Assembly: GCA_963739175.1 (NCBI GenBank)
Contig: CAVTZH010000001.1
Location: 186,001-250,000, forward strand
DNA: 64,000 nucleotides
Direction: 5' to 3'
Source: VAZQ01 sp963739175
GTDB taxonomy: Bacteria; Pseudomonadota; Alphaproteobacteria; Rhizobiales; Xanthobacteraceae
Shown: piece by piece, positions 42,356 to 50,684 of the stretch
Layout of the letters: every line of letters begins with the position of its first letter
Numbering within the stretch: the first letter of the stretch is position 1
Position numbers and translations under genes: made by a program
Notes under the pieces: model-generated
Seen by the model: only the letters and a program-made list of their open reading frames with translations
Databases searched by the model: none
Told to the model about the DNA's origin: nothing

Positions 42356-42886
42356 ATGAACGCGAATGCAAGCACGAACATCCTGTTCCATGCCCAGGAT
42401 ATTCTGGTAACGCCGGCGATGGCGCGGTTCGGCGCCGTGACCTATCAAATGTCGGGCATCAGCAGCGTCGCCGTCTATCACCGGCCGAAGCTCAATCCGA
42501 TCGCCGTCACGCTGGCACTGGCGGCGGTCGCGCTCACAGCGTTCGCCTATCTCGGGCGCGAGCAATATGCGGACTACAGCCTCTGGAGCGCGATCGCGGC
42601 GCCGGTCGCGTTGATCCTCGGCGCGATCTGGCAGCGCATACGCCCGGTCATGGAGTACCGCCTGGTGATGCGGACCGCGGGCAACGAGACCGAGACCGTC
42701 ACCACCTTCGACCGCGCGCAGGTGTTCGAGCTCCGCCAGGCGATCGAAGACGCGTTCCACATGCCGCGGATTCACGTCGAGCATATCGACACCATCCGCA
42801 CGCCGCGCGTCGATGAACGCGCCGATCAGGGTATCCACATCACGCGCGATTGGGTCGTCGCCAATGTGGACCTCGCGCCGCGCTAG
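42356..42886 (+). CDS. DUF6232-like small membrane protein
   Basis: A 176-residue protein. The N-terminal stretch ILFHAQDILVTPAMARFGAVTYQMSGISSV followed by two membrane helices (about 46-64 and 75-92) and a C-terminal cytoplasmic part (YRLVMRTAGNETETVTTFDRAQVFELRQAIEDAF) matches the layout of the DUF6232 family. That region resembles PH-like membrane-associated domains (residues typically become A/DxxxVxxLxxAIxxAI). The function is unknown. Confidence 0.65.
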   Translation: MNANASTNILFHAQDILVTPAMARFGAVTYQMSGISSVAVYHRPKLNPIAVTLALAAVALTAFAYLGREQYADYSLWSAIAAPVALILGAIWQRIRPVMEYRLVMRTAGNETETVTTFDRAQVFELRQAIEDAFHMPRIHVEHIDTIRTPRVDERADQGIHITRDWVVANVDLAPR

Positions 42887-43037
42887 TTTGGCGGACAGAC
42901 GTCAATCGCCGCCGGCGTCGCGATCTAAGCCGCCGCGGTCCTTCCGCCCTACCCCGTCGCTTGCTACCATCGCCGGGCAAGGGCGCGGCAAGCGCCCACG
43001 GGAAACGCTTTGTTCGCGTACAGGGAGGAGACACCAC

Positions 43038-43643
43038 ATGACACGCGTGTTCACGATACTTGCGGCGCTTGCCGCGGTCGGCTTTGCCGCCATCAACGGC
43101 GCGCCAAACGCCAACAGCCAGTCCGGCCCGGGCTGGATCCAGCTCTTCGACGGCAAGACCATGGACGGCTGGACGCCAAGCAACGACAACGTCAACTGGC
43201 GGGTCGAGGACGGCGCGCTCGTCGCCGACAAGAGCAAGGGCAAGGGCGGCAACCATCTCGTGACCAAGAATTCCTACAAGGATCACGAAATCTATGCCGA
43301 GTTCTGGACCAGCGACGACGCCAACTCCGGCATCTTCGTGCGCTGCGATCCGAAAAGCATCGGTGCCAAGACCTGCTACGAGGTCAACATCTTCGACACG
43401 CGGCCGGACCCGAGCTATGGCACTGGCTCGATTGTCTACTTCACGGAAATCAATCCGATGCCGAAAGCCGGCGGCAAATGGAATACCTTCGAGATCACCG
43501 CCAAGGGCCGCAACATCATCGTGAAGCTCAATGGCAAGGAGACCGCGAACCTGAACAACGGCATGTTCGAGCAGGGGCACTTCACCCTGCAATACGGCGG
43601 CGGCGTGGTGAAATTCCGCAAGGTCGCAGTGAAGCCGCTGTAA
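43038..43643 (+). CDS. exported DUF1080 (3-keto-disaccharide hydrolase) family protein
   Basis: A 201-residue protein with a signal peptide (about 1-28) and one DUF1080/LamG-like jelly-roll domain: WIQLFDGKTMDGWTP, NWRVEDGALVADKSKG, HEIYAEFWTSDDANSGIFVRC, and GKWNTFEITAKGRNIIVKLNG. Some relatives hydrolyse 3-keto-glycosides; others are carbohydrate-binding. GGGAGGAG precedes the ATG at 43038. It appears to be monocistronic. Confidence 0.88.
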   Translation: MTRVFTILAALAAVGFAAINGAPNANSQSGPGWIQLFDGKTMDGWTPSNDNVNWRVEDGALVADKSKGKGGNHLVTKNSYKDHEIYAEFWTSDDANSGIFVRCDPKSIGAKTCYEVNIFDTRPDPSYGTGSIVYFTEINPMPKAGGKWNTFEITAKGRNIIVKLNGKETANLNNGMFEQGHFTLQYGGGVVKFRKVAVKPL

Positions 43644-43836
43644 CGGCCGACCTCTGAATTTCCGTTCAGAAGCTTGATTGAAATACCCATCACCCCTGTC
43701 GATCCCGCATTTGCGGTGTCGACAGGGGTTTGTTGTTGGCGCATTCCCGCCATGCGGTTTTGCGCAAGGGCTATGAACCCAAAATTAACGCACCACGTTC
43801 TATTGGCACCGGTCCCCTCAATGACGGAGTCCGCCA

Positions 43837-44067
43837 ATGGAACAGCGCAGAGAGGCTGAGCTTCAAGAAGTCGACATGGCCAGCATGGGTGTGCTGCTGG
43901 GCGTCGTGGCCGCCGCGTTCATCACGCTCGGTGTCATCATTTATTTCTTCGGCGAAGATCAGTCGCACAGCATGTCCGCCGCCAACAATCCGCCGACGCA
44001 GACCGAGCGGATGATCCGCAACAAATCCGCCGCGCCGGGCACCATCGGCCAGGGCGGAAGCCAGTAA
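43837..44067 (+). CDS. small single-pass membrane protein, 76 aa
   Basis: A 76-residue protein with an acidic N-terminus, one membrane helix (about residues 18-39, VLLGVVAAAFITLGVIIYFFG) and a 36-residue polar tail. I do not recognise a family. It ends 24 bases before a good terminator, which supports its being expressed. The ATG at 43837 lacks a strong ribosome site, and an in-frame ATG at codon 14 is an alternative. Confidence 0.65.
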   Translation: MEQRREAELQEVDMASMGVLLGVVAAAFITLGVIIYFFGEDQSHSMSAANNPPTQTERMIRNKSAAPGTIGQGGSQ

Positions 44068-44091
44068 CATCATTGCGTCTTTGAATGGAGC

Positions 44092-44120
44092 AAAACCCCG
44101 CACATCGGTGCGGGGTTTTT
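44092..44120 (+). terminator. intrinsic terminator
   Basis: A 12-bp stem AAAACCCCGCAC / GTGCGGGGTTTT with loop ATCG and T5 follows the 43837 gene. Confidence 0.92.
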
Positions 44121-44144
44121 GCTTTGACGGCGCTGACGTCACGC

Positions 44145-45653
44145 TCAACGCGCCGGACATTCCAGCGTGCAGCGCAGACCATCGGGCGCGAAGTCGATGT
44201 TGGCCGAGCCGCCGAGCTGGCCGGTGAGCCCGCGCTGAATCAGCGTCGTGCCAAAACCTTTGCGCTCGGGCGCCGCGACCGATGGACCGCCGGTTTCGCG
44301 CCAATTCAGTCGCACGCGTGTGCCGGCGCCCTTCCACACGATGCTCCAATCGATGAAGACTTCACCGGTGTCGTTCGATAACGCGCCGTATTTCGCGGCG
44401 TTGGTCGCAAGCTCGTGCAGCATCATCGAGATCATGACGGCGCTTGGTGCAGCGACGTGGAGGCGCGGTCCCGAAAAGTGCACGCGGTCCTTGTCCTTGG
44501 CGCGGAACGGCTCGAGCGCGCTCTCGACCAGGTCCGCCATGTCGGCGTTGCGCCAGCGCTCCTCGCTGAGCAGCCCGTTGGCCCGTCCCATGGCGACGAT
44601 GCGGTCTTCGAATTTCCGCAGCGCGCCGGGAATGTCCTGCGCATGACGGAAGGTCTGCGCCGCGATCGCCTGCACGGTCTGCAGTGTGTTCCTGACCCGG
44701 TGATTGAGCTCGTCGACCAGCAGCGACTGCATCGCTTCCGCACGCGCCAGCCGTGTGGCGAGGCGCACCGCGAAGGCGAGCCCGATCAGCAGCAGCACGA
44801 TGCCGATCGCCGCCGTCAGCACCAGCTGGCGCCATAGTGGCGCAGTCAATGTCTCTTCCGCGATACCAGCAGCAACGGTCCAGCCCGAAACGTCCGAACG
44901 CGCAAATGCGGTAAGCAGGCGCACGCCTTCCAGCGAGACCGTCTGTACCTTGGCTTCCGGCACCTTGAACATCTCGGCGAACAGCGTCGGCGACGCGCTC
45001 TGTCCGATGGTTTTCTCCGGATTCGGAACCCGCGCGAAGTTGACGCCGTTCTGATCGAAAAACGAGAACGTCCAGTGCTCGTTTGGACGCTGGCGTTCGA
45101 TGATCCGCTGGAATTCCGCGACCGATGGATTGAACGAGAGGTCGTAGACGACTTCGCCGTTGCGGAACACCGGCACGGTGATCGTGATGATGAGATCCTT
45201 GGAGATCGATCCGGCGAACAGCGGCGAATAGGCCGGCCGCCGCGTCTTGAACACCTCGCCGGTCCCGACGCGGGCCGTGCGCACCGGCAGCGCCGTCCCT
45301 GGTGCGGTGCGGGTATCGAACACCAGCCGGCCGTCCCGGTCGGCGACAACGATCGACTGGCTTTCAGGGAATTGCGTGAGGAAGGCTTCAGCGTTGCGCC
45401 GGAACTGTTCGAAATCGTCGCGCTGCAGCGCCGCCGACAGCGCGAGCGCCTGGAGGCCGGCGGTCATGGCCTTGACTTCGCTGTCGAGGATCAGCCGCGT
45501 TGAGCGCACGAGCTGCATCACACGCGCGAACGCCTCGTCCCGCCTCTCAATGTGGTTTTGATAAACGATGACGCCGGCGAAGGCGATCAACGGAAGCACC
45601 GTGCCGGCGACGAGCACGCCAAGCCGGACGGGCAAACTGAACTTGGGTGACAT
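44145..45653 (-). CDS. membrane HWE histidine kinase with periplasmic sensor domain
   Basis: A 502-residue kinase. A membrane helix at about 8-28, a periplasmic double-Cache-type sensor (about 35-275, with DRDGRLVFDTRTAPG and FSFFDQNGVNFARVPNPE) and a second helix (about 280-300) are followed by the HWE kinase core. The H-box is DELNHRVRNTLQTVQAIA (His near 322), the N-box MLHELATNAAKYGAL, and the WRE LNWRETGGPSV. No response regulator is adjacent. It could feed the PhyR pathway, as many HWE kinases do; this is inferred. Confidence 0.88.
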   Translation of the reverse strand: MSPKFSLPVRLGVLVAGTVLPLIAFAGVIVYQNHIERRDEAFARVMQLVRSTRLILDSEVKAMTAGLQALALSAALQRDDFEQFRRNAEAFLTQFPESQSIVVADRDGRLVFDTRTAPGTALPVRTARVGTGEVFKTRRPAYSPLFAGSISKDLIITITVPVFRNGEVVYDLSFNPSVAEFQRIIERQRPNEHWTFSFFDQNGVNFARVPNPEKTIGQSASPTLFAEMFKVPEAKVQTVSLEGVRLLTAFARSDVSGWTVAAGIAEETLTAPLWRQLVLTAAIGIVLLLIGLAFAVRLATRLARAEAMQSLLVDELNHRVRNTLQTVQAIAAQTFRHAQDIPGALRKFEDRIVAMGRANGLLSEERWRNADMADLVESALEPFRAKDKDRVHFSGPRLHVAAPSAVMISMMLHELATNAAKYGALSNDTGEVFIDWSIVWKGAGTRVRLNWRETGGPSVAAPERKGFGTTLIQRGLTGQLGGSANIDFAPDGLRCTLECPAR

Positions 45654-45757
45654 ACCATCCTATGGCCAGGACCCCCAGGTCCGGCTACCCCGCGACTATA
45701 GAATGGAATGAATTCAAACTACCAGCGCCATCGCAACAACATGGGTTCGGTAAGCGG

Positions 45758-46627
45758 CTAAATTTTGTACTTCTTTTCAAGCGCGTCCCATTCCGGTTTG
45801 CCAACCAGGCGTTGGCGCTCGCTGAAGTCGACTGCCAGCAGCGACGCGTCGCCGATGGCGCCTTTCTCGCGCAGCGTCCCGAGCGCGAGCTGCATGCCGC
45901 GGATCGAGGCCTGCAGCGCCACATTGGCGTAGAGCACGCCGGCGAAGCCGAGCTGCTTGAGCTTCTCGTTGGACATTTCCGGCGTGCGCCCGCCCAGCAC
46001 GATATTGATGATCTGCGGCCAGCGAAGCTTCCCGATGGCCACGATCTGCGCTTCGGTCTGCGGCGCCTCGATGAAGCCCACGTCAGCTCCGGCTTCGCGG
46101 TAAGCCTCGGCGCGGTCGAGCGCCGCCTCGAACCCGTCGGTCGCGATCGCATCGGTGCGCGCCACGATGATGAGGTCGAGGTCGGTGCGCGCGTCAGCGG
46201 CGGCCTTCACCTTGGCGACCATCTCGGATTTCGGGATCGTCTCCTTGCCGTCGAAGTGGCCGCAGCGCTTCGGGAACACCTGGTCCTCGATCTGGATCGA
46301 GTCGGCGCCGGCACGCTCGAGCATTTTGACGGTGCGGCTCATGTTGAGCGCATTGCCAAAGCCGGTATCGGCATCGACCATGATCGGCCCCGGGAACACG
46401 TCGCGGATCGCGGCGACGTGGTCGCAAAGCTCGGATAGCGTCACCAGCCCGTTGTCGGGAATGCCGAGATACGTGTTGGCGATGCCGGCGCCGGTGACAT
46501 AGGCGGCCGGGAAGCCGAGATCGGCGACCACGCGCGCGGCGAGCGCATTGGCGACCCCCGGCAACACGGCGGCGGCGCCGGGCTTGAGCAGTTCGCGGAA
46601 TTCGAGGCGGGTGGAACGGCTGGGCAT
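45758..46627 (-). CDS. isocitrate lyase / PEP mutase family enzyme
   Basis: A 289-residue alpha/beta-barrel lyase. It has PIMVDADTGFGNALNMSRTVK, AGADSIQIEDQVFPKRCGHFDGK and GFIEAPQT. The KRCGH motif carries the catalytic Cys of C-C lyases in this family, favouring a 2-methylisocitrate-lyase, oxaloacetate-decarboxylase or dimethylmalate-lyase-type reaction over phosphonate mutase. The ATG at 46627 (MPSRSTRLEF) is preferred to an upstream frame. It diverges from the 46731 gene across 103 bases. Confidence 0.88.
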   Translation of the reverse strand: MPSRSTRLEFRELLKPGAAAVLPGVANALAARVVADLGFPAAYVTGAGIANTYLGIPDNGLVTLSELCDHVAAIRDVFPGPIMVDADTGFGNALNMSRTVKMLERAGADSIQIEDQVFPKRCGHFDGKETIPKSEMVAKVKAAADARTDLDLIIVARTDAIATDGFEAALDRAEAYREAGADVGFIEAPQTEAQIVAIGKLRWPQIINIVLGGRTPEMSNEKLKQLGFAGVLYANVALQASIRGMQLALGTLREKGAIGDASLLAVDFSERQRLVGKPEWDALEKKYKI

Positions 46628-46730
46628 GTGGGTCGCACTCCTTCTATCTGCTGTATACCCGCTGTTGCGGCCCGACGCATAGATAACGAATAATGCACCC
46701 TGGACACGCCAACCGGGGGCAACAAAGAAA

Positions 46731-47723
46731 ATGTCAGGACTGCCGATCACCTTCGCCTGCGGGCTCTACGACCGCATGCTCGCGCTGCACACGGGGGAGG
46801 TGAAGCCGGACGGCATCGACCTCAATTTCCTCGCCATCGACCATCCGCGCGAGATCTTCGACCGGATGGCCAACAATCTCGAATTCGACGCCGCCGAGAT
46901 GTCGAGCTCGGACTATTTCCGCCATGCGGCGCGCGGCGACTGCCCGATGATCGCGATCCCGGTGTTTCCGTCGCGGGTGTTCCGCCACGGCTACATCGCG
47001 ATCGACAAGCGCGTGGTCAAGGAACCGAAGGACCTCGCCGGCAAGCGCATCGGCGTGCCGCTCTACCCCATGACCGCGGCGATCGTGATCCGCGGGTTGC
47101 TGCAACACGACTACGGCGTCGATCTCTCCGGGGTGACCTGGGTCGAAGGCGGCATGAACGACACCAAGCCGCACGGCGCGCCCAGCACGATCCCGCTGGT
47201 GCGGCCGGTGAAGCTCGAGCTCTACACCGACAAGATGTCGCTCAACGACCGGCTCGAGTCCGGCGACATCGCCGCGGTGATCGGCTCCGCGCTGCCGAAG
47301 TCGGTGAAGACCAACCCCAACATCGGGCGGCTGTTTCCCGACTATCGCAAGAGCGAGATCGAGTATTACCGCAAAACAAAAATCTTCCCGATCATGCATC
47401 TCGTGGTGTTCAAGCGCGAGCTCTACGAGAAGCATCCGTTCATCGCGACCAGCCTCTACAATGCCTGCTGCGACGCCAAGGCGATCGCGTACCGCAAGAT
47501 GCGCGAGCTCGGCACGCTGCGCTACATGCTGCCGTGGATGGCGGCCGAGCTCGAGGAGATCGAGCAGGTGTTCGGCGGCGATCCCTGGCCCTACGGCATC
47601 GACGCCAACCGGCCGTCGCTCGAAGCGCTGGTGCAGTATCTCGCCGACCAGGCGCTGATCGAGAAGCCGGTGCCGGTCGAAAGCCTGTTCGCGCCGATCC
47701 TCGGCCAGGCGTCGAAGCCGTGA
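46731..47723 (+). CDS. periplasmic-binding-fold protein related to 4,5-dihydroxyphthalate decarboxylase
   Basis: A 330-residue protein without a signal peptide. LPITFACGLYDRMLALHTGEVKPDGIDLNFL, EFDAAEMSSSDYFRHAARGDCPMIAIPVF, and DLAGKRIGVPLYPMTAAIVIRG are typical of the 4,5-dihydroxyphthalate decarboxylase/NMT1-like family. It precedes two permeases and an ATPase of the taurine/sulfonate type, so it could be their binding protein, but without an export signal a cytoplasmic decarboxylase is equally possible. A separate exported NMT1-like protein is encoded at 51995-52990. Confidence 0.75.
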   Translation: MSGLPITFACGLYDRMLALHTGEVKPDGIDLNFLAIDHPREIFDRMANNLEFDAAEMSSSDYFRHAARGDCPMIAIPVFPSRVFRHGYIAIDKRVVKEPKDLAGKRIGVPLYPMTAAIVIRGLLQHDYGVDLSGVTWVEGGMNDTKPHGAPSTIPLVRPVKLELYTDKMSLNDRLESGDIAAVIGSALPKSVKTNPNIGRLFPDYRKSEIEYYRKTKIFPIMHLVVFKRELYEKHPFIATSLYNACCDAKAIAYRKMRELGTLRYMLPWMAAELEEIEQVFGGDPWPYGIDANRPSLEALVQYLADQALIEKPVPVESLFAPILGQASKP

Positions 47724-47773
47724 GTGATTGGATCGGAAGAATGACCGTTGGTCGGGCTGCAACGGCGGTCTGT

Positions 47774-47891
47774 TCCCCTCCCCCTTGTGGGGAGGGGTTA
47801 GGGGTGGGGGTGGTGCAGTGATGGCGATAGCGCGCATCACACTGCTACCCCCCTCCCCATCCCTCCCCCACAAGGGGGGAGGGAGAGGAGA
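47774..47891. repeat. C-rich/G-rich inverted repeat, family D
   Basis: CCCCTCCCCCTTGTGGGGAG plus GGGGTGGGGG on one side, and CCCCCTCCCCATCCCTCCCC plus ACAAGGGGGGAGGG on the other, form a long imperfect hairpin between the 46731 gene and the first permease. A shorter relative (CTCCCTCTCCCGCTGGGGAG) is near 60551. Confidence 0.75.
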
Positions 47892-47948
47892 GGTCGTGCC
47901 CACCTCACCGAGCAAAGCAGCAGCGGCCGTACACGCCGAGAGCGCGCG

Positions 47949-48761
47949 ATGACCGACACTGCCGCGCCCTCGCCCGCCGTGAGCGCGATCCGCTGGCGCA
48001 CGCATGTCGATCACGTCCTCGTCTTCGCAATCATCATCGCGCTGTGGTCGCTGGCGACCTGGCGGTTCGGCACCTACTGGGTGTCGTCGCCGTGGGCGGT
48101 CGCGCTCCGCTTCGTCGAGATGGTCGCCAGCGGCGAGCTCTTGCGCCACGCCGGCTACACGCTCGCCGAAGCCGCGCTCGGCACGCTGATCGGCGGCGTG
48201 CCGGCGGTGCTGCTGCCGCTCCTGCTGCGGCGGCATCCGGTGATGGTGGCGATCCTCGATCCGTTCATGGTCGGCGGCTACGGCGCGCCCAAGCTCGCGT
48301 TCGCGCCGCTGTTCATCGTGTGGTTCGGCATCGGCATGGAGTCGAAGGTCGCGCTGGTGGTCAGCGTCGTGTTCTTCATCGTCTATTTCGCGACGCTCAA
48401 CGGCGTGCGGTCGCTCGACGCCAAGCTGGTGCAGACCGCGCAGATCTTCGGCGCCAGCGAGCGGCAGGTGGCGCGCAACATCGTCCTGCCCGCCGCCATC
48501 CCCTCGATCTTCGCCGGCTTCCGCATCGCCGTGCCCTACGGCATCGCCGCCGCGGTCATCGCCGAATTGATCTCGGCCAACCGCGGGCTCGGCTACCTGG
48601 TGCAGAACGGCGCGATGAATTTCGACACCACCAGCGTGTTCGTGGCGGTGCTGATGGCGACGCTGCTGGTGCAGGCCGCGACATCAATCATGAACGCGAT
48701 GGAGCGCTGGCTGCTGCGCTGGCGGCCGCCGAGCGATGAGATTCCGGAGATCGGCACGTGA
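47949..48761 (+). CDS. ABC transporter permease (SsuC/TauC type)
   Basis: A 270-residue permease with six membrane segments and the coupling motif ASERQVARNIVLPAAIPSIFAGFRI (about residue 175). It matches the permeases of taurine, alkanesulfonate and pyrimidine-precursor importers. Its stop overlaps the GTG start of the ATPase gene by four bases. The ligand is not deducible; neighbours suggest an aromatic or organic acid. Confidence 0.92.
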   Translation: MTDTAAPSPAVSAIRWRTHVDHVLVFAIIIALWSLATWRFGTYWVSSPWAVALRFVEMVASGELLRHAGYTLAEAALGTLIGGVPAVLLPLLLRRHPVMVAILDPFMVGGYGAPKLAFAPLFIVWFGIGMESKVALVVSVVFFIVYFATLNGVRSLDAKLVQTAQIFGASERQVARNIVLPAAIPSIFAGFRIAVPYGIAAAVIAELISANRGLGYLVQNGAMNFDTTSVFVAVLMATLLVQAATSIMNAMERWLLRWRPPSDEIPEIGT

Positions 48762-49550
48762 CCGCGCTCCTCGAAATCAAGAAGCTCGGCAAGCGCTTTC
48801 CGGCGCGGCACGGCCGCGAGCCGTCGCCCTGGGTGCTGCAGGACCTGTCGTTCTCGGTGGCCGAAGGCGAATTCCTCACCATCGTCGGGCCGTCGGGCGC
48901 CGGCAAGTCGACGCTGCTCAACATCATCGCCCAGACCGACACCGCCAGCGCCGGCGAGATTCTGCTCGGCGGCACGCCGGTCACCACGCGCGATCCGCGC
49001 GCGCTGAAACCGGGCATCGAGCGCCGCATCGGCTATGTCACGCAGGACGACAACCTGCTGCCCTGGCGCTCGACGCTGGACAACGTTTTGTTCTCGCTCG
49101 AAGTGCAAGGAAAACTCGAACGACGAGACGCGCGCACGTGCGGAAAAACTGATCGAGGCGGTCGGGCTCGCCGGCTTCGAGAAATACTATCCGCATGAGC
49201 TTTCCGGCGGCATGCGCAAGCGCACCGCGCTGATCCGCACGCTGGTCTACGATCCGCCGATCATCCTGATGGACGAGCCGTTCGCGGCGGTCGACGCGCA
49301 GACCCGCACGCAGCTGCAGGCGGATTTGCTGCGGCTTTGGGAAATGGGGCGCAAGACCATCGTGTTCGTCACCCACGACATCACCGAGGCGATTGCGCTG
49401 GGCGACCGCGCGCTGGTGCTGTCGAAGCAGCCCTCGCGCATCGCCGCCGAGCACGCGATCCCGATCCCGCGCCCGCGCAATGTGAAGGACATCTTCGCGC
49501 TGCCGGGTTTCGCGGCGACCTACGAGAAGATCAGGGCGGACGTGCAATGA
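48758..49550 (+). pseudogene. ABC transporter ATPase (SsuB/TauB type) with a +1 frameshift
   Basis: The first frame holds Walker A (VGPSGAGKST near residue 45) and the Q-loop (GYVTQDDNLLPWRSTLDNVLFSL). After GKL an extra G (CTC|G|AAC near 49119) moves the rest to the next frame: NDETRARAEKLIEAVGLAGF, signature LSGGMRKRTALIR, Walker B IILMDEPFAAVDAQ, and VTHDITEA. Repaired length is about 263 residues, normal for the family. As sequenced the protein loses the signature and Walker B, and the importer would be dead. The flanking permeases are intact, which argues for a very recent mutation or a sequence error. Confidence 0.8.
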
Positions 49551-49552
49551 GA

Positions 49553-49745
49553 TGGTCTCGTGTCCCGGGCGCGATGCAGCACGAAGCGCGAAGCGCGCAG
49601 TGGTGCTTCGCTGATCCGGGACCCCGGTTGTTTGACGTGCAAGAAACCGGGGTCCCGGGTCTACAGCGCACCGCCATAGCGCGTCGAAGACGCGCGTCAA
49701 CGCGCTTATGGTGCTGCACTGTGCCCGGGACACGTGTTGAGAGGT
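49553..49745. repeat. mosaic intergenic repeat including family C copy 2
   Basis: The 200-bp gap between the ATPase and second permease is made of inverted segments: GTGTCCCGGGC with GCCCGGGACACG, ACCCCGGTT with AACCGGGGT, and the 40-bp block of family C (about 49672-49711) in the opposite orientation to that at 27365-27404. No gene is visible. Confidence 0.75.
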
Positions 49746-49752
49746 CCCGGCA

Positions 49753-50571
49753 ATGACCGACGTCCCCGCCACCATGGCCGGCTTTCCCCAAAGCTCCGTG
49801 GCCTCTCGCAAATGGCTGGTCTATGGCGGCCGCGCCGTGCTGACGCTCGCGCTCATCGCCGGTTGGGAATACGGCGCGCGCACGCTCGGACCTCTGTTCT
49901 TCGCGCCGCCGCTTGAGACCGCGCAGCGCCTGTGGGCGCTGGCCGTGAGCGGCCAGATGTTCTCCGACATCATGGCGACGCTGCGGGTCGCGGTGGCGGG
50001 CTTCGCCATCGCCGGCATCGCCGGCGTGATCCTGCCGTTCCTGCTGCGGCGCTCGCCGCGCGCCACCGAGGCGGTCGAGCCGGCGGTGATGTTCACCATG
50101 GGCATCCCGAAATACGCGCTGGCGCCCTGGCTGATCCTGTGGTTCGGGATCGGCGACATGCCGAAGCTCGTGGTGGTGGCGCTGGTCGTGTTCTACATCG
50201 TGTTCATCACCACCTTCGCCGGTATCCGCGGCGTCGACCGCCGGCTGATCAGCATGGCGCGCGTCATCGGCGCGAGCGAGCGGCGGATCTCGCGCGAGAT
50301 CATCTGGACCTCGCTGCTGCCGTTCTTCTTCACCGGCCTCAAGATCGCGTTTCCGCGCGCGGTGAGCGCCACCATCGTCGGCGAATTCCTGGTCTCGACG
50401 CAGGGCGTCGGCCGCTATATCGAAGGCGCGCGGCAGATCTCCGACACCACCGGCGTGTTCGCCGGTGTCGTGATCGCGCTCGCGCTGGTACTGGTCATCA
50501 ACGCGATCCTCAACGGCATCGAGCGCTGGGCGCTGCGCTGGCGGCCGGTCGAGCGCGAGATGGAACTATGA
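49753..50571 (+). CDS. second ABC transporter permease (SsuC/TauC type)
   Basis: A 272-residue permease with six membrane segments, MGIPKYALAPWLILWFGIG and the coupling loop IGASERRISREIIWTSLLPFFFTGLKIA. It is clearly different from the 47949 permease but of the same family, so the importer may be a permease heterodimer, unlike the homodimers typical of TauC/SsuC. The unit is interrupted by repeats on both sides. Confidence 0.92.
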   Translation: MTDVPATMAGFPQSSVASRKWLVYGGRAVLTLALIAGWEYGARTLGPLFFAPPLETAQRLWALAVSGQMFSDIMATLRVAVAGFAIAGIAGVILPFLLRRSPRATEAVEPAVMFTMGIPKYALAPWLILWFGIGDMPKLVVVALVVFYIVFITTFAGIRGVDRRLISMARVIGASERRISREIIWTSLLPFFFTGLKIAFPRAVSATIVGEFLVSTQGVGRYIEGARQISDTTGVFAGVVIALALVLVINAILNGIERWALRWRPVEREMEL

Positions 50572-50578
50572 TGCATCC

Positions 50579-50665
50579 GTCGTCATGGCCGGGCTTGTCC
50601 CGGCCATCCACGCCTTGTTTAAGGGAGAAAGACGTGGATGCCCGCGACAAGCGCGGGCATGACGG
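50579..50665. repeat. palindromic intergenic repeat, family B copy 1
   Basis: CGTCATGGCCGGGCTTGTCC ... GACGTGGATGCCCGCGACAA GCGCGGGCATGACGG arms with two inner hairpins, between the second permease and the FAH-family gene. Confidence 0.88.
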
Positions 50666-50684
50666 TGGAGAGAGAGGGGCGAAC

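Noticed and set aside
45758..46627. Phosphonate metabolism enzyme (PEP mutase)
   Set aside because: The KRCGH motif with catalytic Cys marks the C-C lyase branch and no phosphonate genes are nearby.
46734..48236. A 500-codon open frame on the minus strand
   Set aside because: It is antisense to a recognisable binding-fold protein and a permease, and its translation is Arg/His/Asp-rich low-complexity text typical of high-GC shadow frames.
48758..49550. Programmed +1 frameshifting as the normal way to make the ABC ATPase
   Set aside because: No slippery codon, stop codon or stimulatory hairpin of a known recoding site is present, and homologues are made from one frame; mutation or sequence error is simpler.
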